NCBI RefSeq assembly: GCF_024734075.1
Contig: NZ_CP102850.1
Coordinates: 4,650,001 to 4,714,000, forward strand
Length of the DNA: 64,000 bases
DNA from: Gordonia mangrovi
GTDB lineage: Bacteria > Actinomycetota > Actinomycetes > Mycobacteriales > Mycobacteriaceae
Direction of reading: 5' to 3'
Shown here: positions 54,026 through 63,153 of the stretch, piece after piece
Position numbering within the stretch: position 1 is the first letter of the stretch
Layout of the letters: each line of letters starts with the position of its first letter
Position numbers and translations under genes: made by a program
Notes under the pieces: generated by a model
Told to the model about the DNA's origin: nothing
What the model saw: the letters and a program-made list of their open reading frames with translations, nothing else
Database searches by the model: none

Positions 54026-56002
54026 ATGGGCGTGCTCGAGACAATCGGTTCGCCGGCCGATCTGCAAGCGCTGTCGCCGGAGGAGATGACCACCCTTGCG
54101 GCCGAGATCCGGGAGTTCCTCATCGACAAGGTGTCGGCCACCGGCGGACATCTCGGCCCCAATCTCGGGGTGGTGGAACTGACGCTGGCGCTGCATCGTG
54201 TCTTCGAGTCGCCGCACGACCCGGTCATCTTCGACACCGGTCACCAGAGCTATGTGCACAAGATCGTCACCGGCCGACAGGAGGGCTTCGACGGATTGCG
54301 ACAGCAGGGAGGACTCACCGGCTATCAGGAGCGCGCCGAGAGCGAGCACGACTGGGTCGAGTCCTCACATGCGTCGGCGGCGTTGTCGTATGCCGACGGT
54401 CTGTCCAAATCCTTCGAGTTGACCGGACGTGGCGACCGCACCGTGGTGGCCGTGGTGGGTGACGGCGCACTGACCGGTGGCATGTGCTGGGAGGCGCTGA
54501 ACAACATCGCGGGCGGCGACCGCCCGCTGGTGATCGTCGTCAACGACAACGGTCGCTCCTACGCCCCGACCATCGGCGGGCTGGCACGTCACCTCTCCGG
54601 CCTGCGTCTGCAGCCCGCATACGAACGTTTCCTCGACGAGAGCCGTCGCGCGGTCAAGCTGCTTCCCGTCGTCGGGGAGCCCGCCTACGCGGTGCTGCAC
54701 GGGATGAAGAGCGGTCTGAAGGATCTGCTCGCACCGCAGGCGATGTTCACCGACCTCGGCATCAAGTATGTGGGCCCGGTCGACGGTCACGACATCTCCG
54801 CGCTGGAGTCGGCGTTCGGGCGTGCAAAAGCCTTCGGTGCGCCGGTCATCGTGCACACCGTCACCCGCAAGGGCATGGGATATGCGCCTGCGGAGAACCA
54901 CGAGGCCGACCAGATGCACTCGACGGGCATCATCGACCCCCGGACCGGACTCGCCACCAGCGTGTCGCCGCAGGATTGGACGTCGGTGTTCTCGGCTGCG
55001 CTGGTCGAGGCCGGGTCGCGTCGCGACGACGTCGTCGCGATCACCGCAGCCATGCCCGGCCCCACCGGTCTGACGCCGTTCGGCGAGAGGTTCCCCGACC
55101 GGATGTTCGACGTGGGGATCGCCGAGCAGCATGCGGTGACCTCGGCGGCGGGGCTGGCCCTCGGGGGAATGCATCCGGTCGTCGCGATCTACTCGACCTT
55201 CCTCAACCGGGCGTTCGACCAGTTGCTGATGGATGTGGCGTTGCTGAAGCTGCCGGTGACCCTGGTCCTGGACCGTTCCGGTATCACCGGACCCGACGGC
55301 CCCAGCCATCACGGCATGTGGGATCTGTCGCTGATGTCGTTGGTGCCCGGTCTGCGGGTCGCGGCGCCGCGCGACGCCGTGCGGCTGCGGGAGGAGTTCG
55401 CCGAAGCCCTCGCCGTGAGCGATGGACCGACTGCCGTCCGATTCTCCAAAGGTGCTGTGCCGGAGGATATCCGGGCTGTCGAACGGCTCGACGACGGTGT
55501 CGACGTGTTGCATCGGGCGGCGCCGGGCGTGGGTGCGGCCGCCGGTGACGTGCTGATCGTCGCGGTCGGCGCCTTCTGTGGTCTCGCCGTGGACACCGCA
55601 CAGCGCCTGGGTCGTCAGGGCATCGACGCGACGGTGGTCGACCCGCGCTGGGTCCTGCCGGTTCCGGATTCGATCGCCGACCTCGGCAGGCGGCATCGAC
55701 TGGTGATCACCCTCGAGGACAGTGGGGTGCGTGGCGGAATCGGGTCTGCGGTCAGTGACGCGCTGGCCGAGGCCGGAGTCGCGGTCCCGGTGCACCATCA
55801 CGGCATCCCGCAGCGGTTCGTCGAGCACGCCTCGCGCGGACAGTTGCTGGCCGGCTTCGGTCTCACCGCCCAGGATCTCGCGCGCACCATCACCGCGACC
55901 GTGGCGGAGATGCATTCCGCCGCCGATTCCGCCGGTCGCGAGCTGGACGAGGCCGACCTGTCCCAGTCCGACGTCTCGGCAGCACCCGAGACCGACGGCT
56001 GA
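54026..56002 (+). CDS. dxs: 1-deoxy-D-xylulose-5-phosphate synthase
   Basis: 658 residues; TPP enzyme joining pyruvate and glyceraldehyde 3-phosphate, first step of the MEP isoprenoid pathway. Motifs: SSHASAALSYADGL, TPP-binding GDGALTGGMCWEALNN, the transketolase pyrimidine domain (FDVGIAEQHAVTSAAGLA) and a C-terminal domain with EDSGVRGGIGSAV. ATG 54026 has GGAGG 7 nt upstream. The DMAPP it ultimately supplies is used by MiaA. The C-terminal 25 residues are an extra Ala/Asp-rich tail. Confidence 0.97.
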   Translation: MGVLETIGSPADLQALSPEEMTTLAAEIREFLIDKVSATGGHLGPNLGVVELTLALHRVFESPHDPVIFDTGHQSYVHKIVTGRQEGFDGLRQQGGLTGYQERAESEHDWVESSHASAALSYADGLSKSFELTGRGDRTVVAVVGDGALTGGMCWEALNNIAGGDRPLVIVVNDNGRSYAPTIGGLARHLSGLRLQPAYERFLDESRRAVKLLPVVGEPAYAVLHGMKSGLKDLLAPQAMFTDLGIKYVGPVDGHDISALESAFGRAKAFGAPVIVHTVTRKGMGYAPAENHEADQMHSTGIIDPRTGLATSVSPQDWTSVFSAALVEAGSRRDDVVAITAAMPGPTGLTPFGERFPDRMFDVGIAEQHAVTSAAGLALGGMHPVVAIYSTFLNRAFDQLLMDVALLKLPVTLVLDRSGITGPDGPSHHGMWDLSLMSLVPGLRVAAPRDAVRLREEFAEALAVSDGPTAVRFSKGAVPEDIRAVERLDDGVDVLHRAAPGVGAAAGDVLIVAVGAFCGLAVDTAQRLGRQGIDATVVDPRWVLPVPDSIADLGRRHRLVITLEDSGVRGGIGSAVSDALAEAGVAVPVHHHGIPQRFVEHASRGQLLAGFGLTAQDLARTITATVAEMHSAADSAGRELDEADLSQSDVSAAPETDG

Positions 56003-56021
56003 CGTCCGGCAGCGCCCCGGC

Positions 56022-57320
56022 TCAGGTCGGGGTGTCGGTGTTCGAGTCCGCTGCGGGTGGCTCGGCGTCGACGATGTTCAGTGCGTCGGCGATCGCGGGC
56101 GCGGTCAGTTCGACCTGCCATCGCCGGGCTCCCTCGGTCGCCAGGCGAGCGGCCACCGACTCCGCGTCGGCAGGCAGCGGCACACCCTCCCAGCACAGCT
56201 GCCGCACGACCTCGGGTGCGAGCAGATTCTCCGCGGGCAGCGAGTGGGTCTCGGCGATCTCCCGGATCACCGGGCGCACCCGAGCGGCCCGTGCGGCCGC
56301 GTCGGGATTGCGTTGGTCCCACCGGTTGATCGGGGGCAGGCCGGTCGTCGGTGAGCGGCGCGGTGGGAGCTCGGTGTCCGGCAGATCGCGGGCCCGCTCG
56401 AGCGCGCCGAGCCAGATCCGTGCCTGGCGCCGTTGGCGCGGACCGCCGAACACCGGTAGCCGGGTGAGCTCGGCGTGCGTCGTCGGGTTGGCGTTGGCGG
56501 CCGTGACGATGGCTGAATCGGGCAGTATCCGGCCCGGCGCGACGTCCCTGCGTTGCGCGAGTTCCTCTCGGGCGGTCCACAATTCACGGATAGCAGCCAG
56601 CGTGCGGACGTTCTTGATCGTGTGGATGTTCGACGTCTTGCGCCAACGGTCGGGGCGTGGCGGGGCCGGCGGACGTTCCAGGACGGCCTGGAACTCCTCG
56701 CGTGCCCACTGGTCTTTCCCGGCGGCGACGAGCGCCGCATCCATCGCCTCACGCAGTTCGATGAGGACCTCGACGTCGAGGGCGGCATAGTTGAGCCAGT
56801 CGTCAGGGAGCGGCCTGCGTGACCAGTCGGCGGCGCCGTGGCCCTTGACCAGCCCGAGTCCGAGGAACTCGGCCACCATGGCGGCCAGGTTCACCTTGCT
56901 CAGACCGAGCAGGCGCCCGGCGAGCTCGGTGTCGTAGAGCTCACGGCAGACGAAGCCGACCTCGCGCAGACACGGCAGGTCCTGGTCGGCGGCGTGGAGC
57001 ACCCACTCGGGTCCGTCGAGCGCGTCGATGACCGGCGCGAGTGCGGCAGGATCCTCGATCGGGTCGAGCAGAAAGGTGCCCGCGCCGCTGCGACGGATCT
57101 GGATCAGGTAGGCCCGTTGGGAGTAGCGGTAGCCCGACGCACGCTCGGTGTCCACCGCGATGGGTCCACCGGCTCCGGCGATGGCCTCGGCGGCCGCGGC
57201 GAACTCGGTGGCCGTCGTGAGCACTGGCGGGACTCCGTCGGCCGGGTGCAACAGCGGCTCTGTCGTCGCCTCCGGCGGTGCCGGAGGCGATCCTCCCACT
57301 CCCTCGTCGCCGCTCGTCAT
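56022..57320 (-). CDS. rnd: ribonuclease D
   Basis: 432 residues; 3'-5' exoribonuclease. DEDD catalytic residues: VDTERASG (D and E), LHAADQDLPCL (D), and LNYAALDVEVLIEL (Y..D). The HRDC domain follows (about 240-320: LWTAREELAQRRDVAPGRIL). The C-terminal 60 residues form a second helical region. ATG 57320 is chosen; GTG 57332 is in frame. It is 16 bp after the DUF3000 gene, so the two form an operon, as in mycobacteria. Confidence 0.95.
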   Translation of the reverse strand: MTSGDEGVGGSPPAPPEATTEPLLHPADGVPPVLTTATEFAAAAEAIAGAGGPIAVDTERASGYRYSQRAYLIQIRRSGAGTFLLDPIEDPAALAPVIDALDGPEWVLHAADQDLPCLREVGFVCRELYDTELAGRLLGLSKVNLAAMVAEFLGLGLVKGHGAADWSRRPLPDDWLNYAALDVEVLIELREAMDAALVAAGKDQWAREEFQAVLERPPAPPRPDRWRKTSNIHTIKNVRTLAAIRELWTAREELAQRRDVAPGRILPDSAIVTAANANPTTHAELTRLPVFGGPRQRRQARIWLGALERARDLPDTELPPRRSPTTGLPPINRWDQRNPDAAARAARVRPVIREIAETHSLPAENLLAPEVVRQLCWEGVPLPADAESVAARLATEGARRWQVELTAPAIADALNIVDAEPPAADSNTDTPT

Positions 57321-57336
57321 GGGGCCGGCCACCGGC

Positions 57337-57957
57337 TCAGGCCGAGCCCAGTTCTGTGACGCCAGACGGCGGCAGGCCGGCGGCCGAGGACAGCACCTCA
57401 CAGAACGCCTCGAGGTGTCCGGCCAGCTCCAGCCCACCCGCGGTCCACGACGCGCGCAGCTCGAGCTGATGCGCGCGCGGCGGACCGGCGATGTCGCCGT
57501 ACCGGACCGAGGTCGTCGACGTCACCGTGCCGCCGAGTGCGGTCACCGCCACACCGCTGCCAGGCGCGTGCCCGGAGGTCTCCCCGGCGGGGACGCCGAG
57601 TGCGTCGGCCAGCCAGCTCCAGGCCACCTCGGGCAGCAGGGGGTCCATCGCCAGCGCGGCCTCCACCTCGGCCTGGACGTAGGCGACCAACCGCATCGTC
57701 CCGTTCCAGGCCTCCTGGCCGGCGGGGTCGTAGAGCAGGATCAGTCGGCCGAAAGAACTCCCGGTGGAGTCCACCGGCACGTCGTCGAGGTCGTCGACGC
57801 CACGCACCTCGGCGCCGACCGCGTAGCTGTACGGCGCCAGACGCTGTGGCGGACGGATCGGTCCGACCTCGATTTCCGGTCGGATCCGCGCGGCATGCAA
57901 TGACGACACCGCGGTGCGGAAGTCAGCAGGCTCCGTCGGAGCTCCCGAAGAGGTCAC
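57337..57957 (-). CDS. DUF3000 domain-containing protein
   Basis: 206 residues. Conserved DUF3000 blocks include RTAVSSLHAARIRPEIEV, FGRLILLYDPAGQEAWNG, and HQLELRASWTAGGLELAGHL. The family is actinobacterial and uncharacterised; it commonly precedes rnd. GTG 57957 lies 6 nt after TACCGT, a leaderless arrangement, and the ORF extension to 58062 is antisense to the hemE start region. Confidence 0.86.
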   Translation of the reverse strand: MTSSGAPTEPADFRTAVSSLHAARIRPEIEVGPIRPPQRLAPYSYAVGAEVRGVDDLDDVPVDSTGSSFGRLILLYDPAGQEAWNGTMRLVAYVQAEVEAALAMDPLLPEVAWSWLADALGVPAGETSGHAPGSGVAVTALGGTVTSTTSVRYGDIAGPPRAHQLELRASWTAGGLELAGHLEAFCEVLSSAAGLPPSGVTELGSA

Positions 57958-57963
57958 GTCTCG

Positions 57964-57969
57964 ACGGTA
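57964..57969 (-). promoter_or_regulatory. -10 element of leaderless promoter for DUF3000-rnd
   Basis: TACCGT on the minus strand, 6 nt before GTG 57957. Confidence 0.55.
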
Positions 57970-58025
57970 GGTCCGGCAACCCCACGGTGGTAGGAGGCGC
58001 GCCGAGACGTGGCAGAGTAGAGGCG

Positions 58026-59093
58026 ATGTCCGAGACAACACGATCACGCGCCCGTCGCGCACACGATCTCCCCTTGGTGGCCGCGGCCCGCGGAGCCACT
58101 CCCGAGCGCCGGCCGGTGTGGTTCATGCGGCAGGCGGGCCGATCCCTCCCGGAGTATCGGGCCATCCGCGCCGACCACGGCATGTTGGAGTCGTGTTTCG
58201 ACCCGGCGCTGGTCTGCGAGATCACCATGCAGCCGGTGCGCCGGCACGATGTGGACGCCGCGATCCTGTTCTCCGACATCGTGGTGCCGCTCAAGGCTGC
58301 GGGCATCGATCTCGACATCGTCGCCGGAACCGGGCCCGTCATCGCGGACCCGGTGCGTGACGCCGCCGATGTGGCGGCTCTGCCGCGTCTCGAGGAGCAC
58401 TCGGTGGGTGCGATCGCCCACGCGATCGGCCTGATCCTCGACGAACTGCCGGCCAAGGCCGCGCTCATCGGTTTCGCGGGTGCGCCGTTCACGTTGGCCT
58501 CCTATCTGATCGAGGGTGGACCCAGCCGTCACTACGAGCGCACCAAGGCGCTCATGCACGGTGACCCGGACACCTGGCACGCCCTGATGGGACGCCTCGC
58601 CGACATCACGATCGCGTTCCTGCGCGTGCAGCTCGACGCGGGTATCGACGCGCTGCAGCTGTTCGACTCGTGGGCGGGCATGCTGTCGCTCGCCGACTAC
58701 CAGACCTACGTCGCCCCGCACAGCGCTCGGGTCTTCGCCGAGGTCGCCGACCACGACGTCCCCCGCATCCACTTCGGTGTGGGCACCGGCGAGCTGCTCG
58801 GTGCGATGGCCGATGCCGGTGCCGACGTGATCGGGGTCGACTGGCGGGTTCCGCTCCACGAAGCGGTGCGCCGCGTCGGACCCGGCAAGGCGGTGCAGGG
58901 CAATCTCGACCCGACACTGCTGTTTGCGGGACCCGATGTGGTGGACCGGGAGGTCCGCCGTGTTGTCGCCGACGGCGACCGGGCGGTTCGCGCCGGGGCG
59001 GCGGGGCATGTGTTCAACCTCGGCCACGGGGTGTTGCCGAACACCGACCCCGAGGTCATCACCCGCGCCGTCGAACTGATCCACAGCCTCTGA
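58026..59093 (+). CDS. hemE: uroporphyrinogen decarboxylase
   Basis: 355 residues; makes coproporphyrinogen III. Signatures: PVWFMRQAGRSLPEYR (UroD signature 1), ILFSDIVVPLKAAG (signature 2 region), GFAGAPFTLASYLIEGG, and ending NLGHGVLPNTDPE. ATG 58026. First gene of a hemE-hemY-hemQ row; with HemQ downstream the haem route here is coproporphyrin-dependent. Divergent from DUF3000 across 68 bp. Confidence 0.97.
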   Translation: MSETTRSRARRAHDLPLVAAARGATPERRPVWFMRQAGRSLPEYRAIRADHGMLESCFDPALVCEITMQPVRRHDVDAAILFSDIVVPLKAAGIDLDIVAGTGPVIADPVRDAADVAALPRLEEHSVGAIAHAIGLILDELPAKAALIGFAGAPFTLASYLIEGGPSRHYERTKALMHGDPDTWHALMGRLADITIAFLRVQLDAGIDALQLFDSWAGMLSLADYQTYVAPHSARVFAEVADHDVPRIHFGVGTGELLGAMADAGADVIGVDWRVPLHEAVRRVGPGKAVQGNLDPTLLFAGPDVVDREVRRVVADGDRAVRAGAAGHVFNLGHGVLPNTDPEVITRAVELIHSL

Positions 59094-59109
59094 TGCCGGA
59101 TCGCTCGCC

Positions 59110-60507
59110 GTGACCCGTCGCATCGCCATCGTGGGTGGCGGCATCTCCGGACTGACCGCGGCGTACCGGTTACGCCGTGCACTCGGCGACGACACGGAGA
59201 TCGACCTGTTCGACTCGGGTGCGCACATGGGCGGTCTGCTCCGCACGGCGGACGTCGGCGGCCGAATGGTCGACGTGGGTGCCGAAGCGTTCGTCGTGCG
59301 GCGGCCCGAAGCGCTCGGTCTGGTGCGGGAGCTGGGGCTCGAGGACCGGATCGTCTCGCCGACGGCGCGTCGTCCGGCGGTGTGGTCCGATGACCGCCTG
59401 CATCCGCTTCCGGCGCCCGCAGTGATGGGCATTCCGGCGAGCGCCGAGGTGGTGGCCGGGCTCGCCGACGCCGGCGACCTCGCACGGATGGCCGACGAGG
59501 CCGATCGGCCGCTGTCGTGGCGGGTCGGCGAGGACCGGTCGATCGGCGATCTGGTCGCCGACCGCTTCGGCCCGTCGGTCGTCGCCCGCAGCGTGGACCC
59601 GATGCTCGGTGGCGTCTACGCCAGTCTGTCGCGCGACATCGGTGTGCGCGAAGCGGTTCCGGCGTTGGTGGATCAGCTCGACGGCGGTGCGGCATCGCTG
59701 ACCGCTGCGGTGGATGCGGTGCAGGCCGCCGGGGCCGGGGCGACCGGTCCGGTGTTCGGGACATTGGTCGGCGGCTACCGGGTGCTGGTCGACGCGCTGA
59801 TCGCGAGCGCGGGAATCGTGCCGCGAGCGGGAGCGACGGTGAACTCGGTTCACGAACGTGCCGACGGGTGGACCGTCGGTGTGTGCGATGAGACGCCGGT
59901 CGACTACGACGGTGTGGTCCTTGCCGTGCCGGCCGGGGTCGCCGGTGCGCTGCTGTCCGAGGAGCATCCCGACGTGGGCGGGGCACTCTGCGACGTCCCG
60001 CGGGCGTCGTCGATGGTCGTCTCCATCGCGCTGGAGCCGGGTACACCCCTGCCGGACCACTCGGGGGTGCTGGTGGCCACCGACGCGGGCCTGCGCGCCA
60101 AGGCGTTCACCTTCAGCTCGCAGAAGTGGGCGCACCTGTCGGGCGACGGCGGGCCGGTGTCGGTTCGTGCCTCGTTCGGGCGATATGGTGCGCCGGTCCC
60201 GACGCCGGCGGAAGAACCCGAGGTGGATCAACGTATTCGGGTTCAGGCGTGCGAGGACCTCGATCGGGTCTGTGCGGCGGCCGGAGTCGAGGCTCCGTCA
60301 CGGAGAATTCTCGACGTCGAGACGTATCGCTGGAACGGCGGCCTGCCGGTGTACCGGCCGGGACATCTGGCCGCGATGTCGACGGTGCAGCGGGCGAGGC
60401 CGCGTCGGCTGGTGCTCGCGGGATCCGCCTACGCCGGGGTGGGTGTGCCGGCCTGTATCGGACAGGCGGGCAGAGCCGCCGCCGACTTGATCGACGAGCT
60501 GACCTGA
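59110..60507 (+). CDS. hemY: coproporphyrinogen III oxidase (HemY/CgoX)
   Basis: 465 residues, FAD-dependent. N-terminal dinucleotide fold IAIVGGGISGLTAAYRLR, then the MGGLLRT and MVDVGAEAFV segments, and the C-terminal VLAGSAYAGVGVPACIGQAG FAD-closing motif. Older annotation calls this protoporphyrinogen oxidase; because hemQ is adjacent, oxidation of coproporphyrinogen to coproporphyrin is the likelier reaction. GTG 59110, 16 bp after hemE. Confidence 0.94.
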   Translation: MTRRIAIVGGGISGLTAAYRLRRALGDDTEIDLFDSGAHMGGLLRTADVGGRMVDVGAEAFVVRRPEALGLVRELGLEDRIVSPTARRPAVWSDDRLHPLPAPAVMGIPASAEVVAGLADAGDLARMADEADRPLSWRVGEDRSIGDLVADRFGPSVVARSVDPMLGGVYASLSRDIGVREAVPALVDQLDGGAASLTAAVDAVQAAGAGATGPVFGTLVGGYRVLVDALIASAGIVPRAGATVNSVHERADGWTVGVCDETPVDYDGVVLAVPAGVAGALLSEEHPDVGGALCDVPRASSMVVSIALEPGTPLPDHSGVLVATDAGLRAKAFTFSSQKWAHLSGDGGPVSVRASFGRYGAPVPTPAEEPEVDQRIRVQACEDLDRVCAAAGVEAPSRRILDVETYRWNGGLPVYRPGHLAAMSTVQRARPRRLVLAGSAYAGVGVPACIGQAGRAAADLIDELT

Positions 60508-60532
60508 GTCATCGGTCCCGAGCCGCCGGTGG

Positions 60533-60538
60533 CACGAT
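60533..60538 (+). promoter_or_regulatory. possible leaderless -10 for hemQ
   Basis: CACGAT, 6 nt upstream of ATG 60545, in the 37-bp hemY-hemQ gap; weak hexamer but exact spacing. Confidence 0.35.
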
Positions 60539-60544
60539 GTGGGT

Positions 60545-61240
60545 ATGAGCCGCCTGGACTATGCAGAACTCAACTCCACCATCCGCTACCTGATGTTCTC
60601 GGTGTTCGCCGTGCGGCCGGGTGAGCTGGGTGCCGATCGCGATCAGGCCAAGGCCGACGCCACCGACTTCGTCAAATCATTGGAGGATTCCGGCGTCGTG
60701 GTCCGCGGTGTCTACGACGTCGCGGGCCTGCGCGCCGATGCCGACTTCATGATCTGGTGGCACGCCGAGGAGGTCGAACAGCTGCAGGCCGCCTACGCGC
60801 GGTTCCGTCGCGAGACGATCCTCGGTCGTGCCTGCGACGCCGTATGGAGCAACGTTGCGCTGCACCGCCCCGCCGAGTTCAACAAGAGCCACATCCCCGC
60901 GTTCCTGGCCGGGGAGGAGCCCGGCAACTACATCTGCGTCTACCCGTTCGTGCGGTCCTACGAGTGGTATCTGCTGCCCGACGAGGAGCGGCGCAAGATG
61001 CTCGCCGACCACGGCAAGGCGGCGCGTGCCTACAAAGACGTGCGCGCCAACACCGTGTCGTCCTTCGCGCTCGGCGACTACGAGTGGCTGCTCGCCTTCG
61101 AGGCGCCCGAACTGCATCGCATCGTCGACCTCATGCGCGACCTCCGCGCCACCGAGGCGCGGCTGCACGTCCGCGAGGAGACGCCGTTCTTCACCGGCCC
61201 GCGCGTCGAGCCGACTGCGCTGATCGACGCCCTGCCCTGA
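60545..61240 (+). CDS. hemQ: coproheme decarboxylase HemQ
   Basis: 231 residues, chlorite-dismutase-like family. It decarboxylates Fe-coproporphyrin III to haem b, the last step of the pathway. Active-site features: YPFVRSYEWYLLPDEER with Tyr133 at the position of the reactive tyrosine, and MLADHGKAARAYKDV whose H156 is the expected axial haem ligand. The glutamine-to-alanine-type pocket typical of chlorite dismutase Arg is not seen, consistent with HemQ. ATG 60545; convergent with msrB. Confidence 0.96.
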   Translation: MSRLDYAELNSTIRYLMFSVFAVRPGELGADRDQAKADATDFVKSLEDSGVVVRGVYDVAGLRADADFMIWWHAEEVEQLQAAYARFRRETILGRACDAVWSNVALHRPAEFNKSHIPAFLAGEEPGNYICVYPFVRSYEWYLLPDEERRKMLADHGKAARAYKDVRANTVSSFALGDYEWLLAFEAPELHRIVDLMRDLRATEARLHVREETPFFTGPRVEPTALIDALP

Positions 61241-61345
61241 CGCCACCTCACCCCTGCGTTCTTCCCCCGGGTATCACTTCCTCGGCCGGTTGCTGCAGGG
61301 GGAGGAGATGAGATCAGGGGGACGAACGTCCCGGGGCGGTCGCGC

Positions 61346-61783
61346 TCACTCCTCGGCCGGCTTTAACGTCAGGCTGATCGAGTTGATGCAGTACCGCAGA
61401 TCGGTGGGGGTGTCGTAGCCCTCGCCGGAGAAGACGTGCCCGAGGTGGCTGCCGCAGGTGGCGCACAACACCTCCACCCGGCGCATGCCGAGGGAGTCGT
61501 CGGCGCGCTCGATGATGGCGTCGCCGGCCAGCGGTGAGAAGAAGGACGGCCACCCGCAGTGGGACTCGAACTTCTGCTCGCTACGGAACAACTCCGCATC
61601 GCAGGCCCGGCACCGATACACGCCGACCGTGGTGGTGTCGGTGTACTCGCCGGTGAACGGAGCCTCGGTGCCGGCCTGCCTGAGCACGCGGTACTCGGCC
61701 GGTGTCAGTCGCTGCCGCCACTGCTCGTCGGTGACCTGACCGGCGTCCACGGACTCGGATTCGGTGCGGGAGTTCGGACTCAT
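61346..61783 (-). CDS. msrB: peptide-methionine (R)-S-oxide reductase
   Basis: 145 residues; reduces methionine-R-sulfoxide. Two zinc CxxC pairs (CRACDAE, CATCGSHLG), substrate motif ESHCGWPSFFSP, and catalytic Cys in RYCINSISL. ATG 61783 overlaps the AftC stop (ATGA at 61780-61783), with GGAGAA just upstream, so it should be translated with aftC. A longer ORF to 62776 is only the open frame through aftC. A small GGGAC-GAAC-GTCCC hairpin lies between this and hemQ (about 61319-61332). Confidence 0.96.
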   Translation of the reverse strand: MSPNSRTESESVDAGQVTDEQWRQRLTPAEYRVLRQAGTEAPFTGEYTDTTTVGVYRCRACDAELFRSEQKFESHCGWPSFFSPLAGDAIIERADDSLGMRRVEVLCATCGSHLGHVFSGEGYDTPTDLRYCINSISLTLKPAEE

Positions 61784-63066
61784 TTCTCCACGGTAGCCAC
61801 TGCGTCGGCGCCCTCGCCACCGTCGCGGCCACCGCCGGTCAACGCGGGGTCGGCCGACGGTGAGCCGGCGTCGTCGATCACCGAGGTGACCCCGTCGCGC
61901 CGCATGTCGAGGTAGCGGAACAGCAGCGAGCAGAAGACGGCGATCATCAGCAGCGACCAGCCCCAGGTGACCTTGTTGAACTCCAGCATCCGTCCGAAGG
62001 CGCTCCACTCCTCGGAGTAATACGAGTCGAAGGTCATACAGCCGTACACACCCAGCCAGGCGGGCCAGTTGCGCATCGTCGATCCGGGCAGGAAGACGGT
62101 CATCAGCAGCGGGAACAGCAGCATCGAGTAGTAGCCCTGACCGAGTGCGCCGACCAGGAACTCGGTGACCAACAGGACGCCCGTCGATGTCGCCAGCCAG
62201 AGCAGTTCGTCGGTACGCCGGTAGTAGCGATAGAGGAACCAGAGGCTGAAGACCGCCATGAGGACGAATGCGATGCGCAGGAGCAGCACCAGCCAGTCGG
62301 CCACCCCGAAGTACGCGCCGTTGCCGGCGATCGAACTGTTGTAGTAGTCGCGGGCCTCGCCGAGGTAGGGCACTGTGCGGGTGACGAACGAGTTCGGGTC
62401 GGCGATCAGTGGCCACGCGATGATGTTGAGGATCACCGGGGTGCCTATCCCGGTCACCAGAACTCGCCACTGGCGGTTGAGCAGCGGCAGCAGCAACAAC
62501 GGGATCAGCACCGGTTTGACCGCGACGGTCAAGCCGATCGCGAGACCGGCCCACCAGTCGTGTCGCCGCAGCATGAGCAGCATGAAGGCGAGCATCCCGA
62601 GCAGCACGAACGAGTTGAAGTTCGTGAAGATCAGGGTGTGGGAGACGGTTTCGGTGCTGAAGAAGAAGAACAGGATCACCGGGACGACCCAGGAGCGCCC
62701 AGCGAACCCGAACAGTTTGGCCAGCAGGAAGGCCGAGGCGATCAGTGCCAGCACACTCAGCACGATGAACACCCACCGTGAGCGCTCCGGATCGATCACC
62801 GCGATCGGCGCCATGAGCAGGGTGCCCGACGGCGGATACAGATAGTGGGGGTCGACCGTGTCGAGGTTCTCGGCGTAGACGGGTTGGCCGTTGAGGAACT
62901 GCAGTGCCGCCTGGTAGACGGGCCGGAAGTCGTCGGTCCGGTCGCCGTTTCCCGCGAGGATCACCGACCGTTGGAAGATCATCATGATGGAGATCGGCCA
63001 GAGCACCATCGGGATGATCCGGTCAAAGGTCATCTGTGGATGGAGGTACCTGTCGAGAATCGCCAC
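61780..63066 (-). CDS. aftC: arabinofuranosyltransferase AftC (GT87)
   Basis: 428-residue polytopic GT-C glycosyltransferase with about 10-12 transmembrane segments. It adds alpha-1,3 branching arabinofuranose, from decaprenyl-phosphoarabinose, to arabinogalactan and lipoarabinomannan. The likely catalytic acidic residue is in the first extracytoplasmic loop (NGDRTDDFRPVYQAALQFL, before GQPVYAENL and YPPSG). A soluble acidic C-terminus of about 40 residues follows the last helix. GTG 63066 lies 6 nt after TACGGT. It marks a mycolata-type cell wall. Confidence 0.93.
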   Translation of the reverse strand: MAILDRYLHPQMTFDRIIPMVLWPISIMMIFQRSVILAGNGDRTDDFRPVYQAALQFLNGQPVYAENLDTVDPHYLYPPSGTLLMAPIAVIDPERSRWVFIVLSVLALIASAFLLAKLFGFAGRSWVVPVILFFFFSTETVSHTLIFTNFNSFVLLGMLAFMLLMLRRHDWWAGLAIGLTVAVKPVLIPLLLLPLLNRQWRVLVTGIGTPVILNIIAWPLIADPNSFVTRTVPYLGEARDYYNSSIAGNGAYFGVADWLVLLLRIAFVLMAVFSLWFLYRYYRRTDELLWLATSTGVLLVTEFLVGALGQGYYSMLLFPLLMTVFLPGSTMRNWPAWLGVYGCMTFDSYYSEEWSAFGRMLEFNKVTWGWSLLMIAVFCSLLFRYLDMRRDGVTSVIDDAGSPSADPALTGGGRDGGEGADAVATVEK

Positions 63067-63072
63067 TCGCGA

Positions 63073-63078
63073 ACCGTA
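63073..63078 (-). promoter_or_regulatory. -10 element of leaderless promoter for aftC-msrB
   Basis: TACGGT on the minus strand, 6 nt before GTG 63066. Confidence 0.55.
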
Positions 63079-63153
63079 CTACGTGATGAGCACCGCAACG
63101 GCATGCCCTGCGACGTTTCGCCCCAGCGTTACCGTGTTGCCGAGTGGCCGCGG

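Noticed and set aside
61346..62776. msrB as the end of a longer 476-codon fusion protein
   Set aside because: The extension is open frame through aftC; ATG 61783 with GGAGAA gives a normal-length MsrB.
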